A stretch of 64,000 bases of DNA from Andreprevotia lacus DSM 23236. GTDB lineage: Bacteria > Pseudomonadota > Gammaproteobacteria > Burkholderiales > Chitinibacteraceae. The stretch covers positions 124,001 through 188,000 of the forward strand of contig NZ_FWXD01000004.1 in NCBI RefSeq assembly GCF_900176275.1, written 5' to 3'. How positions within the stretch are numbered: the stretch's first letter is position 1; each line of letters starts with the position of its first letter. The notes below the pieces were generated by a model that ran no database searches, had not been told where the DNA came from, and worked only from the letters and a program-made list of their open reading frames with translations. Made by a program: the position numbers and the translations under genes. Positions 56,166 through 64,000 of this stretch are shown piece by piece.

Positions 56166-57890
56166 ATGAAGATACTGGTCGTCGACGATACCGAAGCGGT
56201 TCTGCTGTTGATTTCGCGGTTCGTCGAGGCGCTCGGTCATGTCGCGATTCCGGCCCGCAATGGCGGAGAGGCACTGGACATCTGGCGCGCGCAGCGGCCC
56301 GATCTGGTGCTGATGGACATGATGATGCCGGTCATGTCTGGCCCGGAGGCCGCCGTTGCCATCAAGCGCGAGGCGGGCGAGAGCTGGGTGCCCATTGTGT
56401 TCGTCACTGGCGTGGGCGAGGAAAACCGCCTGGCCGAAGCCATCGAGCAGGGCGCCGACGACTACATCACCAAGCCGGTGAATTTCCGCGTGCTGGAGGC
56501 CAAGCTCAAGGCCTTCAACCGCACGCTTGAACTCAACCGCAAGGTGCGCGAGCAATCGGCCAAGCTGGCCGATTACTACGACCGCACCGAGGAAGAAAAG
56601 CGCGTGGTGCGCCATCTGATGGAACAGATGGTGAATGCCGAGCGCCTGTATGACCCCCAGCTGGATTACTGGCTCTCGCCGGCAGAAAGCCTGTCCGGCG
56701 ACCTGATCGCCGCCGCGCGTACGCCAGGGCAGACGCTGCATGTGATGCTGGCTGACGGCATCGGCCATGGCCTGACTGCGGCGCTCAACGTGCTGCCGCT
56801 CACCCAGCCCTTCTACAGCATGACCGAAAAGGGTTATGCCATTTCCGACATCCTGATCGAAATGAACGACAAGGTGCGCCAGGTGCTGCCGGTAGGGCGT
56901 TTCGTGGCGGTATCGCTGATTTCTATCGACGAAGCAGCCGGTTGCATCGAGGTGTGGAACGGTGGCATGCCGACCATACATGTGCTCGACGATCAGGGCG
57001 TGGTGCGCAAGATGTGGAAGTCGGCCCACCTGCCGCTGGGCATCGTGCCCACCCCGGCCATCGAGGTGATGACCGAGCGTTACTATTTCCAGTCGCCCGG
57101 CATGCTGGTGGCGTTTTCCGACGGTCTGACCGAGGCGCGCAACCCCGCCGGCCAGGCCTACGGGCAAGAGCGGCTGCTGGCCGAGCTGGCCAAGGTGGCA
57201 CCGGACGAGCGGCTGACGCACTTCCAGTCTGATCTCGCCGAGCACCTGCAGGGTGGCCCGCATCACGACGATATTTCCATGGTGCTGGCGCGGTTTGGCA
57301 ACGGTGTCGGTGCCATCGCCGAGCACATCCACCCGCAAGGCCTGGCCTTGTCGGAGTTGCTGGCACACAGCGAGTTGCACGAATGCAACTGGCGCTACAG
57401 CCTGGTGCTGGGTGCGGATGAGCTGAAAACCATCAATACCGTACCGTTCCTGATGACATTCGTGAACGAGATCGGTGCGCTCAAGCAGAGTCAGTCGGAC
57501 GTGTTCCTGATCCTGACCGAGCTGTTCGTCAACGCGCTTGATCATGGTGTGCTGGGTGTGCCGTCATCCATCAAGCATGAGGAAGACGGCATGGGGCGTT
57601 ACCTGCAATTGCGGGCGCAAACCCTGGCCGGCTTGCAGCAGGGCCGTATCGAGATCGATCTGGCCGGTGTCACCGTTCAGGGGCAGAACTTGTTGCGGAT
57701 CCGGCTCAAGGACAGCGGCAGCGGTTTTGACTGGAAGTCGCAATTGACGCGGCCGGCTGCCGAAGTCAACGGCCCTTGCGGGCGTGGCATTGCCCTGGTG
57801 CGCGCGCTGTGCATGGCGCTGTACTACCAGGGTAGTGGCAATGAAGTTGTCGCGTATTACCTGCCACATGCCCCGGATGCCAGCCACTGA
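56166..57890 (+). CDS. HsbR-like response regulator: receiver, PP2C phosphatase, anti-sigma kinase domain
   Basis: A 574-residue three-part regulator. It has a receiver (1-125, Asp51 in LVLMDMMMP), a coiled coil (125-165), a PP2C/SpoIIE-type phosphatase (165-370; MLADGIGHG, AFSDGLTEARN, HHDDIS) and a HATPase/SpoIIAB-like domain (about 420-574; LTELFVNALDHG, GRGIALVRALC). This is the HsbR architecture: the phosphatase and kinase act on the upstream STAS protein according to receiver phosphorylation. An HptB-type phosphotransfer protein, its usual input, is not in the window. Confidence 0.88.
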   Translation: MKILVVDDTEAVLLLISRFVEALGHVAIPARNGGEALDIWRAQRPDLVLMDMMMPVMSGPEAAVAIKREAGESWVPIVFVTGVGEENRLAEAIEQGADDYITKPVNFRVLEAKLKAFNRTLELNRKVREQSAKLADYYDRTEEEKRVVRHLMEQMVNAERLYDPQLDYWLSPAESLSGDLIAAARTPGQTLHVMLADGIGHGLTAALNVLPLTQPFYSMTEKGYAISDILIEMNDKVRQVLPVGRFVAVSLISIDEAAGCIEVWNGGMPTIHVLDDQGVVRKMWKSAHLPLGIVPTPAIEVMTERYYFQSPGMLVAFSDGLTEARNPAGQAYGQERLLAELAKVAPDERLTHFQSDLAEHLQGGPHHDDISMVLARFGNGVGAIAEHIHPQGLALSELLAHSELHECNWRYSLVLGADELKTINTVPFLMTFVNEIGALKQSQSDVFLILTELFVNALDHGVLGVPSSIKHEEDGMGRYLQLRAQTLAGLQQGRIEIDLAGVTVQGQNLLRIRLKDSGSGFDWKSQLTRPAAEVNGPCGRGIALVRALCMALYYQGSGNEVVAYYLPHAPDASH

Positions 57891-58004
57891 TCAACAGCAG
57901 GGCTTGCAGGCCGTTGTCCGCGCTGTGCCGTGCAACCTGTGTGCAGCATCGGGCCGGCTCGTGTTGATCCGCCCCTTGCATTGGCGCGGCAGGGCGGAAT
58001 AAGC

Positions 58005-58664
58005 ATGGCACTGGAGCTGCTCCCCAATCATTCTGCCGATGCGGTGTTGCCGCTGCGTCTTGCCCCGCACGCGCGTACCAGCCCGGTGGTGCTGATCGGT
58101 GCCTCCACCGGCGGCACCGAGGCCCTCAAGGTGCTGTTGTTGGCGTTGCCCGCCAATGCCCCGCCCGTGCTGGTGACGCAGCACATGCCGCCAACCTTCA
58201 CCAAGGCGTTTGCCGAGCGGCTGGATCATCAGTGCCAGGTAACGGTGAAAGAGGCCGAGCAGGGTGATCTGCTGCTTCCCGGGCATGTCTACATCGCACC
58301 GGGGCACTCCCACCTGCTGTTGTCAATGCATGGCGGCCGCTATGGCTGCGAACTGTCGCAAGCGCCGGCGGTCAACCGGCATCGCCCTGCGGTGGATGTA
58401 TTGTTCCGCTCTGCGGCCAATGTGGCCGGCGCCAATGCCATCGGCATCATCCTGACGGGCATGGGGCGTGACGGTGCACAGGGCATGCGCGAAATGCGCA
58501 ACGCAGGCGCGTACAATTTTGCCCAGGATGAAGCCACCTGCGTGGTATTCGGCATGCCGCGCGAAGCCATTGCCATGGGGGGGGTGAACGAAGTGTGTGC
58601 GCTGCAGGAGATTGCGCCGCGTATGCTGGCACGCGCGGCACGTGGCGGCGCTGCCGCACCCTGA
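58005..58664 (+). CDS. Stand-alone CheB-type methylesterase domain
   Basis: A 219-residue protein consisting only of a CheB catalytic domain. The triad Ser34 ([10 protein letters not shown]), His60 (VTQHMPPTF) and Asp156 ([10 protein letters not shown]) is complete. The receiver domain that normally gates CheB is absent, so activity would be constitutive or controlled by a partner. No CheR is nearby. The start at 58005 is chosen because the frame before it is not family-like. It sits between the HsbR-like and FleR-like genes, in the flagellar rather than the che operon. Confidence 0.88.
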   Translation: MALELLPNHSADAVLPLRLAPHARTSPVVLIGASTGGTEALKVLLLALPANAPPVLVTQHMPPTFTKAFAERLDHQCQVTVKEAEQGDLLLPGHVYIAPGHSHLLLSMHGGRYGCELSQAPAVNRHRPAVDVLFRSAANVAGANAIGIILTGMGRDGAQGMREMRNAGAYNFAQDEATCVVFGMPREAIAMGGVNEVCALQEIAPRMLARAARGGAAAP

Positions 58665-58692
58665 GCCAAGAATTTGAAGTGAGGAAGCTACA

Positions 58693-60045
58693 TTGACCCT
58701 GCCAATACTGGTTGTCGAAGACGACGACGCACTGCGTGAAGCCATCGTGGATACGCTGGAACTGGGCGGCCACAGCACGCTGACCGCCGTGGATGGCGAG
58801 AGCGCACTGCTGCTGCTGGAAGGCGGCCAGCGTGTCGGCCTGGTGCTGTCGGACGTGCAGATGCAGCCCATGGATGGCGAAACGTTGCTGCGCGAAATCA
58901 AGAGCACGCAACCGTGGCTACCGGTCATCCTGATGACGGCCTATGGCGTGGTCGAGAAAGCCGTTGCAGCGCTGCACGCCGGTGCCTGCCACTATCTGCC
59001 CAAGCCGTTCGAGCCGGACAGGCTGTTGCAGGAGGTCGCCAAATACCTGTTGCCCGGCACCGATGACGAACAGGTAATTGCCGAAGACCCCGGCATGCGC
59101 GGCCTGCTGGACATGGCGCGACGCGTGGCCATGTCGGATGCCTCGGTGCTGATTACCGGCGAATCCGGCACCGGCAAGGAGGTGTTGGCGCGCTTTCTGC
59201 ACCGCAACAGCCCGCGTGCTGCCAAGCCCTTTGTGGCCATCAACTGTGCGGCCATTCCCGAGCAACTGCTTGAATCAACCCTGTTCGGCCATGAAAAGGG
59301 TGCGTTCACCGGTGCGGCCGGCCAGCACATCGGCAAGTTCGAGCAGGCGCACGGCGGTACCTTGTTGCTGGACGAAGTGACTGAAATGCCGTTGGGCCTG
59401 CAAGCCAAGCTGCTGCGCGTATTGCAGGAGCGCGAGGTGGAACGTGTGGGCGCCACCCGTACCATCACGGTCGATCTGCGGGTGCTGGCCACCTCTAACC
59501 GTGATGTGGCGGCCGAAGTGGCTGCCGGGCGTTTCCGCGAAGACCTGTATTACCGCCTCAACGTATTCCCCTTGCACCTGCCTGCCTTGCGCGAACGCCC
59601 GGACGACATCCTGCCGCTGGCGCGTGCGATGCTGGCCCGCCACGCTGCGCAGCAAAAACGCCGCGCACCGGCCTTTGCGCCCACCGCGGCCGATGCGCTG
59701 CTGGCGCACGCGTGGGAGGGCAATATCCGCGAACTGGACAATCTGGTGCAGCGTGCGCTGATCCTGGCGCCCGGCGATGTGATCGGCAGCGAGCACCTGT
59801 ACTTGCCGCCGGCACCGGCAAAAGCTGCCGCGCCGGCCATGGCCGCATTGGCACCGCTCGTCGCCGCGTCGGCACCTGAGGAAGTTACCGATATCAAATT
59901 GCTGGAAAAAAAGCATATTCTGGATACGTTGAAAGCTGTGGGGGGCGTGCGCAAGCTGGCGGCAGAGCGGCTGAACATGAGCGAGCGCACGCTGCGCTAC
60001 AAATTGCAGCAATACCGTGAAGAAGATGGTGAATTGCCAGCCTGA
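58693..60045 (+). CDS. FleR-like sigma54-dependent response regulator
   Basis: A 450-residue NtrC-type activator. It has a receiver with Asp54 (LVLSDVQMQPM), an AAA+ domain with GESGTGKE and the sigma54-contact loop GAFTGA, and a Fis-type HTH (KLAAERLNMSERTLRYKL). It starts at TTG, with GAGGAA upstream. Partner of the FleS-like kinase at 54591. A sigma54-like promoter stands directly after its stop, before fliE, which fits FleR-type control of class III genes. Confidence 0.9.
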   Translation: MTLPILVVEDDDALREAIVDTLELGGHSTLTAVDGESALLLLEGGQRVGLVLSDVQMQPMDGETLLREIKSTQPWLPVILMTAYGVVEKAVAALHAGACHYLPKPFEPDRLLQEVAKYLLPGTDDEQVIAEDPGMRGLLDMARRVAMSDASVLITGESGTGKEVLARFLHRNSPRAAKPFVAINCAAIPEQLLESTLFGHEKGAFTGAAGQHIGKFEQAHGGTLLLDEVTEMPLGLQAKLLRVLQEREVERVGATRTITVDLRVLATSNRDVAAEVAAGRFREDLYYRLNVFPLHLPALRERPDDILPLARAMLARHAAQQKRRAPAFAPTAADALLAHAWEGNIRELDNLVQRALILAPGDVIGSEHLYLPPAPAKAAAPAMAALAPLVAASAPEEVTDIKLLEKKHILDTLKAVGGVRKLAAERLNMSERTLRYKLQQYREEDGELPA

Positions 60046-60066
60046 TGCGCGGCTGGTGATGAAGCT

Positions 60067-60080
60067 GGCGCAACTATTGC
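60067..60080 (+). promoter_or_regulatory. Sigma54 promoter of fliE
   Basis: TGGCGCAACTATTGC has GG and GC separated by exactly 10 bp, matching TGGCAC-N5-TTGC. The predicted start site is near 60092, 45 bp before the fliE ATG. Confidence 0.72.
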
Positions 60081-60136
60081 TTGTCTAGTGCGGACAGCCC
60101 ACCTACAATTTCGGTAATTACGGATAGACACGATCA

Positions 60137-60463
60137 ATGAGCGTTCAAGGCATTGACTCCCTTCTTGGCGAATTGCAGTCCATGTCCGCACTGGCGGCGG
60201 GGCAGACTGCTGCCGCGCAGCCGGCAAGCGACGCGCAAGGCCAGGACTTCGCCAGCATGCTCAAGACCTCGATCGATCAGGTCAACCAGATGCAGCAGGA
60301 CGCGCAGGCCAAGCAGCAGGCATTCAATGCCGGCGCGCCCGAGGCCGATCTGCAGGACGTGATGGTCTCGCTGCAAAAAGCCAGTCTTTCCTTCCAAACC
60401 ATGGTGCAGGTTCGCAACAAGCTTGTGAGCGCATATCAGGAAGTGATGAATATGCAGGTATAG
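60137..60463 (+). CDS. fliE: Flagellar hook-basal body protein FliE
   Basis: A 108-residue FliE, the junction between MS ring and rod. The conserved C-terminus VMVSLQKASLSFQTMVQVRNKLVSAYQEVMNMQV-like helix pair is clear, and no signal peptide is present, as expected for export by the flagellar type III system. First gene of fliE-F-G-H, directly behind a sigma54-like promoter. Confidence 0.95.
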   Translation: MSVQGIDSLLGELQSMSALAAGQTAAAQPASDAQGQDFASMLKTSIDQVNQMQQDAQAKQQAFNAGAPEADLQDVMVSLQKASLSFQTMVQVRNKLVSAYQEVMNMQV

Positions 60464-60500
60464 TCCTGCTTATTCATTTCCCCACATTTCTAATTAATTT

Positions 60501-62234
60501 ATGGCAGAGGCGGGCGTAGCGGCTGACAGCAACTTGGTGACAGCTCGGGGAGCCGGCGGCATTCGCCAGCGCTTCGATGCGCTCTCCGGTGGCCGCAAGC
60601 TTGCCATCATGATCGGTCTGGCCGTCCTTGTTGCGGCCATCGTTGGTGCTGCGCTGTTTTCGCGCCAGCCCACCTACCGCATCCTGTATACCAATATCCC
60701 GGACAAAGACGGCGGCGCCATCGTGCAGTCGCTGCAGCAGATGAACGTGCCATACAAGCTGGAAGGTGGCGGCACCATCTCTGTCCCGGCAGACAAGATT
60801 TACGACGTCCGCCTCAAGCTGGCTGCACAGGGTTTGCCGCGCGCCGGCAATGTCGGTTTCGAGCTGCTGGACAATCAGAAATTCGGTGTATCCCAGTTTG
60901 CCGAGCAGGTGAACTACCAGCGTGCCATTGAGGGCGAGCTGGCCCGCTCGATCGAAACCGTTTCGTCGGTGGAGAAGGCGCGCGTGCATCTGGCCATGCC
61001 CAAGCAGACGGTCTTCCTGCGCGATCAGCAAAAGCCCACGGCATCGGTCATGCTGACCCTGTTCTCCGGTCGCGTGCTCGACAGCGGGCAGGTCGCCGGC
61101 ATCATCCATCTGGTTTCCAGCAGCATTCCCGACTTGCCGGTCAAGAACGTCACCGTGGTCGACCAGGACGGCAACCTGTTGTCCAAGATGCCGGGGCTGG
61201 ACGGCGCCCGTGCCGATCTCGATCCGCGCCAGATGCTGTATGTGCAGCAGATGGAAAAGAACTTCAACGACCGCATCGAAGCCATCCTTACCCCCATCGT
61301 CGGCAAGGAAAACGTCCGTGCCGAAGTGACGGCTCAGGTGGACTTTGCCGAGGTCGAGCAGACCAGCGAAACCTTCAAGCCCAACAGCCCGCCCAACCAG
61401 TCGGCCATCCGCAGCCAGCAAACGCTGCAGCAGGATGGGGGCAGCAAGGAAGAAAGCGCCGGCGGCGTGCCGGGGGCGCTCTCCAACCAGCCACCGGGCG
61501 CAGCCACGGCGCCGATCACCGCGCCGACGGCATCGGGTGCGTCGGCCACTGCGGCCACCGGCAGCTTCAACAGCCGCAAGGAAGCCACCACCAATTTCGA
61601 GGTCGACAAAACCATACAGCACGTCAAGCAACCGATCGGCAACGTCAAGCGTTTGTCGGCTGCGGTGGTGCTCAACTTCAAACCGGGCAAGGATAAGGAT
61701 GGCAAGTCCACCTACGTGCCGTTCAGTCCGGCAGAAATGACCCAGATCAACAATCTGGTGCGCGAAGCCATTGGCTACAACAAGGATAGGGGTGACTCGG
61801 TCAATGTGGTGAATGCTGCCTTTGCCGACCAGACGCCGCTGGAAGAAAAACCGCTGCAGGACCGCGCGCTGGCCTATGTGCAGGGTAACTGGGCAGACCT
61901 GGCCAAGATCGCCCTGATTGCACTGGCCGTGATCTACCTGCTGTTCTTCGTGGTGCGCCCGCTGATGCGCGATCTGTCCAAGGCGCGCGAAGAACCCAAA
62001 CTGCTTGAACTCGATCTGGGCGAGAGCGCCCAGCACGAGGATGAAGAAGGTTCGGTGGCTTCCGCACTCAAGGCTGCGCAGGAAGAAAGTGACGCTGCAC
62101 GTGCCTCGGCCTTTGCCGATCTGCTGCAGCAGGCCAAGGAAATGGCCAAGAACGATCCGCGCATGGTTGCCACCATCATGCGTGAATGGATGAGCGCCGG
62201 CGAGGCGACCGACAACCCGAACAAAGTGGCCTGA
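60501..62234 (+). CDS. fliF: Flagellar MS-ring protein FliF
   Basis: A 577-residue membrane protein. TM1 is near residues 34-54 and TM2 near 470-490, with periplasmic ring-building motifs between them (ILYTNIPDKDGGAIVQSL, GNVGFELLDNQKFGVSQF). A low-complexity insertion at about 300-350 is common. The C-terminal cytoplasmic helix AKEMAKNDPRMVATIMREW binds FliG. It starts 37 nt after fliE. Confidence 0.96.
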   Translation: MAEAGVAADSNLVTARGAGGIRQRFDALSGGRKLAIMIGLAVLVAAIVGAALFSRQPTYRILYTNIPDKDGGAIVQSLQQMNVPYKLEGGGTISVPADKIYDVRLKLAAQGLPRAGNVGFELLDNQKFGVSQFAEQVNYQRAIEGELARSIETVSSVEKARVHLAMPKQTVFLRDQQKPTASVMLTLFSGRVLDSGQVAGIIHLVSSSIPDLPVKNVTVVDQDGNLLSKMPGLDGARADLDPRQMLYVQQMEKNFNDRIEAILTPIVGKENVRAEVTAQVDFAEVEQTSETFKPNSPPNQSAIRSQQTLQQDGGSKEESAGGVPGALSNQPPGAATAPITAPTASGASATAATGSFNSRKEATTNFEVDKTIQHVKQPIGNVKRLSAAVVLNFKPGKDKDGKSTYVPFSPAEMTQINNLVREAIGYNKDRGDSVNVVNAAFADQTPLEEKPLQDRALAYVQGNWADLAKIALIALAVIYLLFFVVRPLMRDLSKAREEPKLLELDLGESAQHEDEEGSVASALKAAQEESDAARASAFADLLQQAKEMAKNDPRMVATIMREWMSAGEATDNPNKVA

Positions 62235-62254
62235 TCCCACGCGGAGGTAGCATC

Positions 62255-63262
62255 ATGGCAGCCGCAATGAATGAAGAGGGCGTGCGCAAGGCCGCCATCC
62301 TGCTGATGACCCTGGGCGAAGATGCCGCGGTCGAAGTATTCAAGTACCTTGGCCCCAAGGAAGTGCAGAAGCTGGGCTTTGAAATGGCCAGCATGAACAA
62401 CGTCAAGCGCGAGGAAGTGGACGGCGTGCTGGGCGACTTCCTGTCTGCCACGCAGAACCGTGCCAACCTGGGTGCTGCCGACGAATACATCCGCTCGGTG
62501 CTGACCAAGGCGCTGGGTAGCGACAAGGCCGCCAACCTGCTCGACCGCATCCTGCAGGGCAACGACAACAACGGGATCGAATCGCTCAAGTGGATGGACT
62601 CGGCCGCCGTAGCCGAGCTGATCCGCAACGAGCACCCGCAGATCATTGCCACCATTCTGGTGCACCTGGAGCCGGACCAGTCGTCCGAAATTCTCAGCCA
62701 TTTCGTCGAACGCCTGCGCAACGACGTGCTGCTGCGCATTGCCACGCTGGAGGGCGTGCAGCCGGCTGCACTGAAGGAGCTGAACGACGTACTGACGCAG
62801 CTGCTGTCGGGTTCGGACCGGGTCAAGAAGAGTGCCATGGGGGGCGTGCAGATGGCAGCCGACATCCTCAACTTCATGGGCGGGGTGGTCGAGGCATCGG
62901 CAGTGGCCAATGTGCGCGAATACGACCCCGAGCTGGCGCAGAAAATCCAGGACAAGATGTTCACCTTCGACAACGTGCTGGACATCGACGACCGTGGCAT
63001 TCAGCTGCTGTTGCGCGAAATCCAGTCCGATTCGCTGGTGGTGGCGCTCAAGGGCACCAGCCAGGCGCTGCGCGACAAGATTTTCAAGAACATGTCGCAA
63101 CGCGCGGCCGAAATGCTGCGCGACGACCTCGAAGCCAAAGGTCCGGTCAAATTGTCCGAAGTCGAATCCGAGCAGAAGGAAATCCTCAAGATCGTGCGCC
63201 GCCTGGCCGACGAGGGTCAGATCGTGCTTGGCGGCAAGGGCGACGAAGGTCTGGTCGAATAA
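62255..63262 (+). CDS. fliG: Flagellar motor switch protein FliG
   Basis: A 335-residue FliG. It has an N-terminal FliF-binding domain, an armadillo middle domain with the EHPQIIATILVHLEPDQSSEIL segment, and a C-terminal torque domain (FDNVLDIDDRGIQLLLREI, charged residues intact). GGAGG at 7 nt before the ATG at 62255 fixes the start; the frame is open further into fliF. It lies 20 nt after fliF. Confidence 0.96.
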   Translation: MAAAMNEEGVRKAAILLMTLGEDAAVEVFKYLGPKEVQKLGFEMASMNNVKREEVDGVLGDFLSATQNRANLGAADEYIRSVLTKALGSDKAANLLDRILQGNDNNGIESLKWMDSAAVAELIRNEHPQIIATILVHLEPDQSSEILSHFVERLRNDVLLRIATLEGVQPAALKELNDVLTQLLSGSDRVKKSAMGGVQMAADILNFMGGVVEASAVANVREYDPELAQKIQDKMFTFDNVLDIDDRGIQLLLREIQSDSLVVALKGTSQALRDKIFKNMSQRAAEMLRDDLEAKGPVKLSEVESEQKEILKIVRRLADEGQIVLGGKGDEGLVE

Positions 63263-63277
63263 TCGGGGTAACGCAGC

Positions 63278-64000
63278 GTGTCAGGGTCTAATCAGCGCGT
63301 CATTCCGCGTGAAGAATCATCCGCGTGGGAGCGATGGGAGCTCGGCAACATCCACGACGAGCATGCGCAGCGCCGCCGCCAGCCCGCGCCCGAACCGGTC
63401 GAAGAGGTCGTCGAGGTCGCTCCTCTGCCCGAGCCGGTCGAATACTTGCCCGAGCCGGAACCACTACCCGAAGTGATGCACGAGGCCGAGGAAATCCCGG
63501 CCGATGCCGTGCCGCTGCCCACGGCCGAAGAGCTGGAAGCCATACGCCAGCAAGCGCATGCCGAAGGCTTCGAAGCGGGGCTGGAATCCGGCCGCCTGAT
63601 GGCCGAGGCAGAGTTGCAGACCCTGCAGGGACTGCTGCAAAGCCTCGGCGCGCTCAGTGCCGAACATGAAATGACCATGGCCGATGCCGTGCTCGATCTG
63701 GCCATCGTGCTGGCGCGGCAGATGACGCGCAGCAAGGTCGAGGCCGACCGCCACGGCCTGCTGCCGCTGATACGCGACGCCGTGGCCAGCCTGCCGATGG
63801 CGCGTGCGCCGTCGCGCCTCTACCTGCATCCGGATGATCTGGCCGCACTGGACAGTCTGCTGGCTGCCGAGTTGACCAGCGACGTGTGGCGCCTGCTGCC
63901 CGACCCGATGCTGGAGCAAGGCGGCTGCCGCATCGAAACGCCAACATCGCAGCTCGATCTGTCGCTTGCCGCGCGCTGGGCCACCCAGTTGCGCGCGTTG
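63278..64000 (+). CDS. fliH: Flagellar assembly protein FliH (3' end outside window)
   Basis: A GTG at 63278, 15 nt after the fliG stop, opens a frame that runs to the last base, giving 241 codons without a stop. The product has a Glu/Pro-rich N-terminus (about 30-80) and an E/A-rich helix (EELEAIRQQAHAEGFEAGLE) with the GxxxG-type repeat of FliH. The C-terminal domain has VLDLAIVLARQMTRSKVE, LYLHPDDLA and EQGGCRIET. FliH regulates the FliI ATPase in flagellar export. Confidence 0.9.
   Translation, partial: MSGSNQRVIPREESSAWERWELGNIHDEHAQRRRQPAPEPVEEVVEVAPLPEPVEYLPEPEPLPEVMHEAEEIPADAVPLPTAEELEAIRQQAHAEGFEAGLESGRLMAEAELQTLQGLLQSLGALSAEHEMTMADAVLDLAIVLARQMTRSKVEADRHGLLPLIRDAVASLPMARAPSRLYLHPDDLAALDSLLAAELTSDVWRLLPDPMLEQGGCRIETPTSQLDLSLAARWATQLRAL

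Overview
The window looks like a chromosomal segment of a GC-rich, motile, chitin-degrading betaproteobacterium, most likely Neisseriales (Chitinibacteraceae or Chromobacteriaceae type). This rests on gene content: a GH19 chitinase and GH46 chitosanase with CBM5/12-type modules, a betaproteobacterial-style che/fle/fli cluster with CheZ and two CheVs, and a DUF3141-ackA-fabI cluster. It is inference, not a database result. No tRNA, rRNA, transposase gene or CRISPR array was seen.

Layout. 1-2.7 kb: end of a DUF2325-like gene, an SDR/VOC pair and a divergent LysR regulator. 2.75-5.45 kb: a visibly AT-richer cassette with a caspase-like protease, a two-TM hairpin protein (SLATT-like) and a 53-residue basic peptide, bordered on the right by a decayed 3' end of a fabI-like gene. 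It looks like a horizontally acquired conflict (anti-phage or abortive-infection) cassette. 5.6-12 kb: CbbR-like LysR regulator divergent from a beta-carbonic anhydrase, a small MITE-like element, then the DUF3141-ackA-fabI operon. 12.2-18.6 kb: pepN, cysI-DUF934 and a solute-binding protein. 18.7-22.5 kb: divergent chitinase and chitosanase sharing the same chitin-binding module, Thr/Pro linker style and a common promoter-region motif. 22.5-30.4 kb: split ThrE-type exporter and the anaerobic fermentation genes adhE, pflA and pflB, with a perfect FNR/ANR box before adhE and a weaker one before pflB. Covarying tandem hairpin repeats lie between pflB and pflA.

30.84-32.13 kb is a gene-free array of eight degenerate ~168-bp repeats, each with a DnaA-box-like nonamer at nearly constant spacing. 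It is the most unusual non-coding structure here. 32.3-47.8 kb is mostly housekeeping: a lipoprotein, a degenerate HD-GYP protein, ettA, fumC, an MFS transporter, truC, ftsK, a UPF0114 protein, a hydrolase, msrB and another lipoprotein.

47.9-64 kb is a motility and chemotaxis block. On the minus strand are cheV-cheV-cheY-cheZ-cheA and an EAL-HDOD gene. On the plus strand, from a sigma28-like promoter, are a FleS-like kinase, an HsbA-like STAS protein, an HsbR-like phosphatase/kinase, a receiver-less CheB domain and a FleR-like sigma54 activator, followed by a sigma54-like promoter and fliE-fliF-fliG-fliH (cut by the window end).
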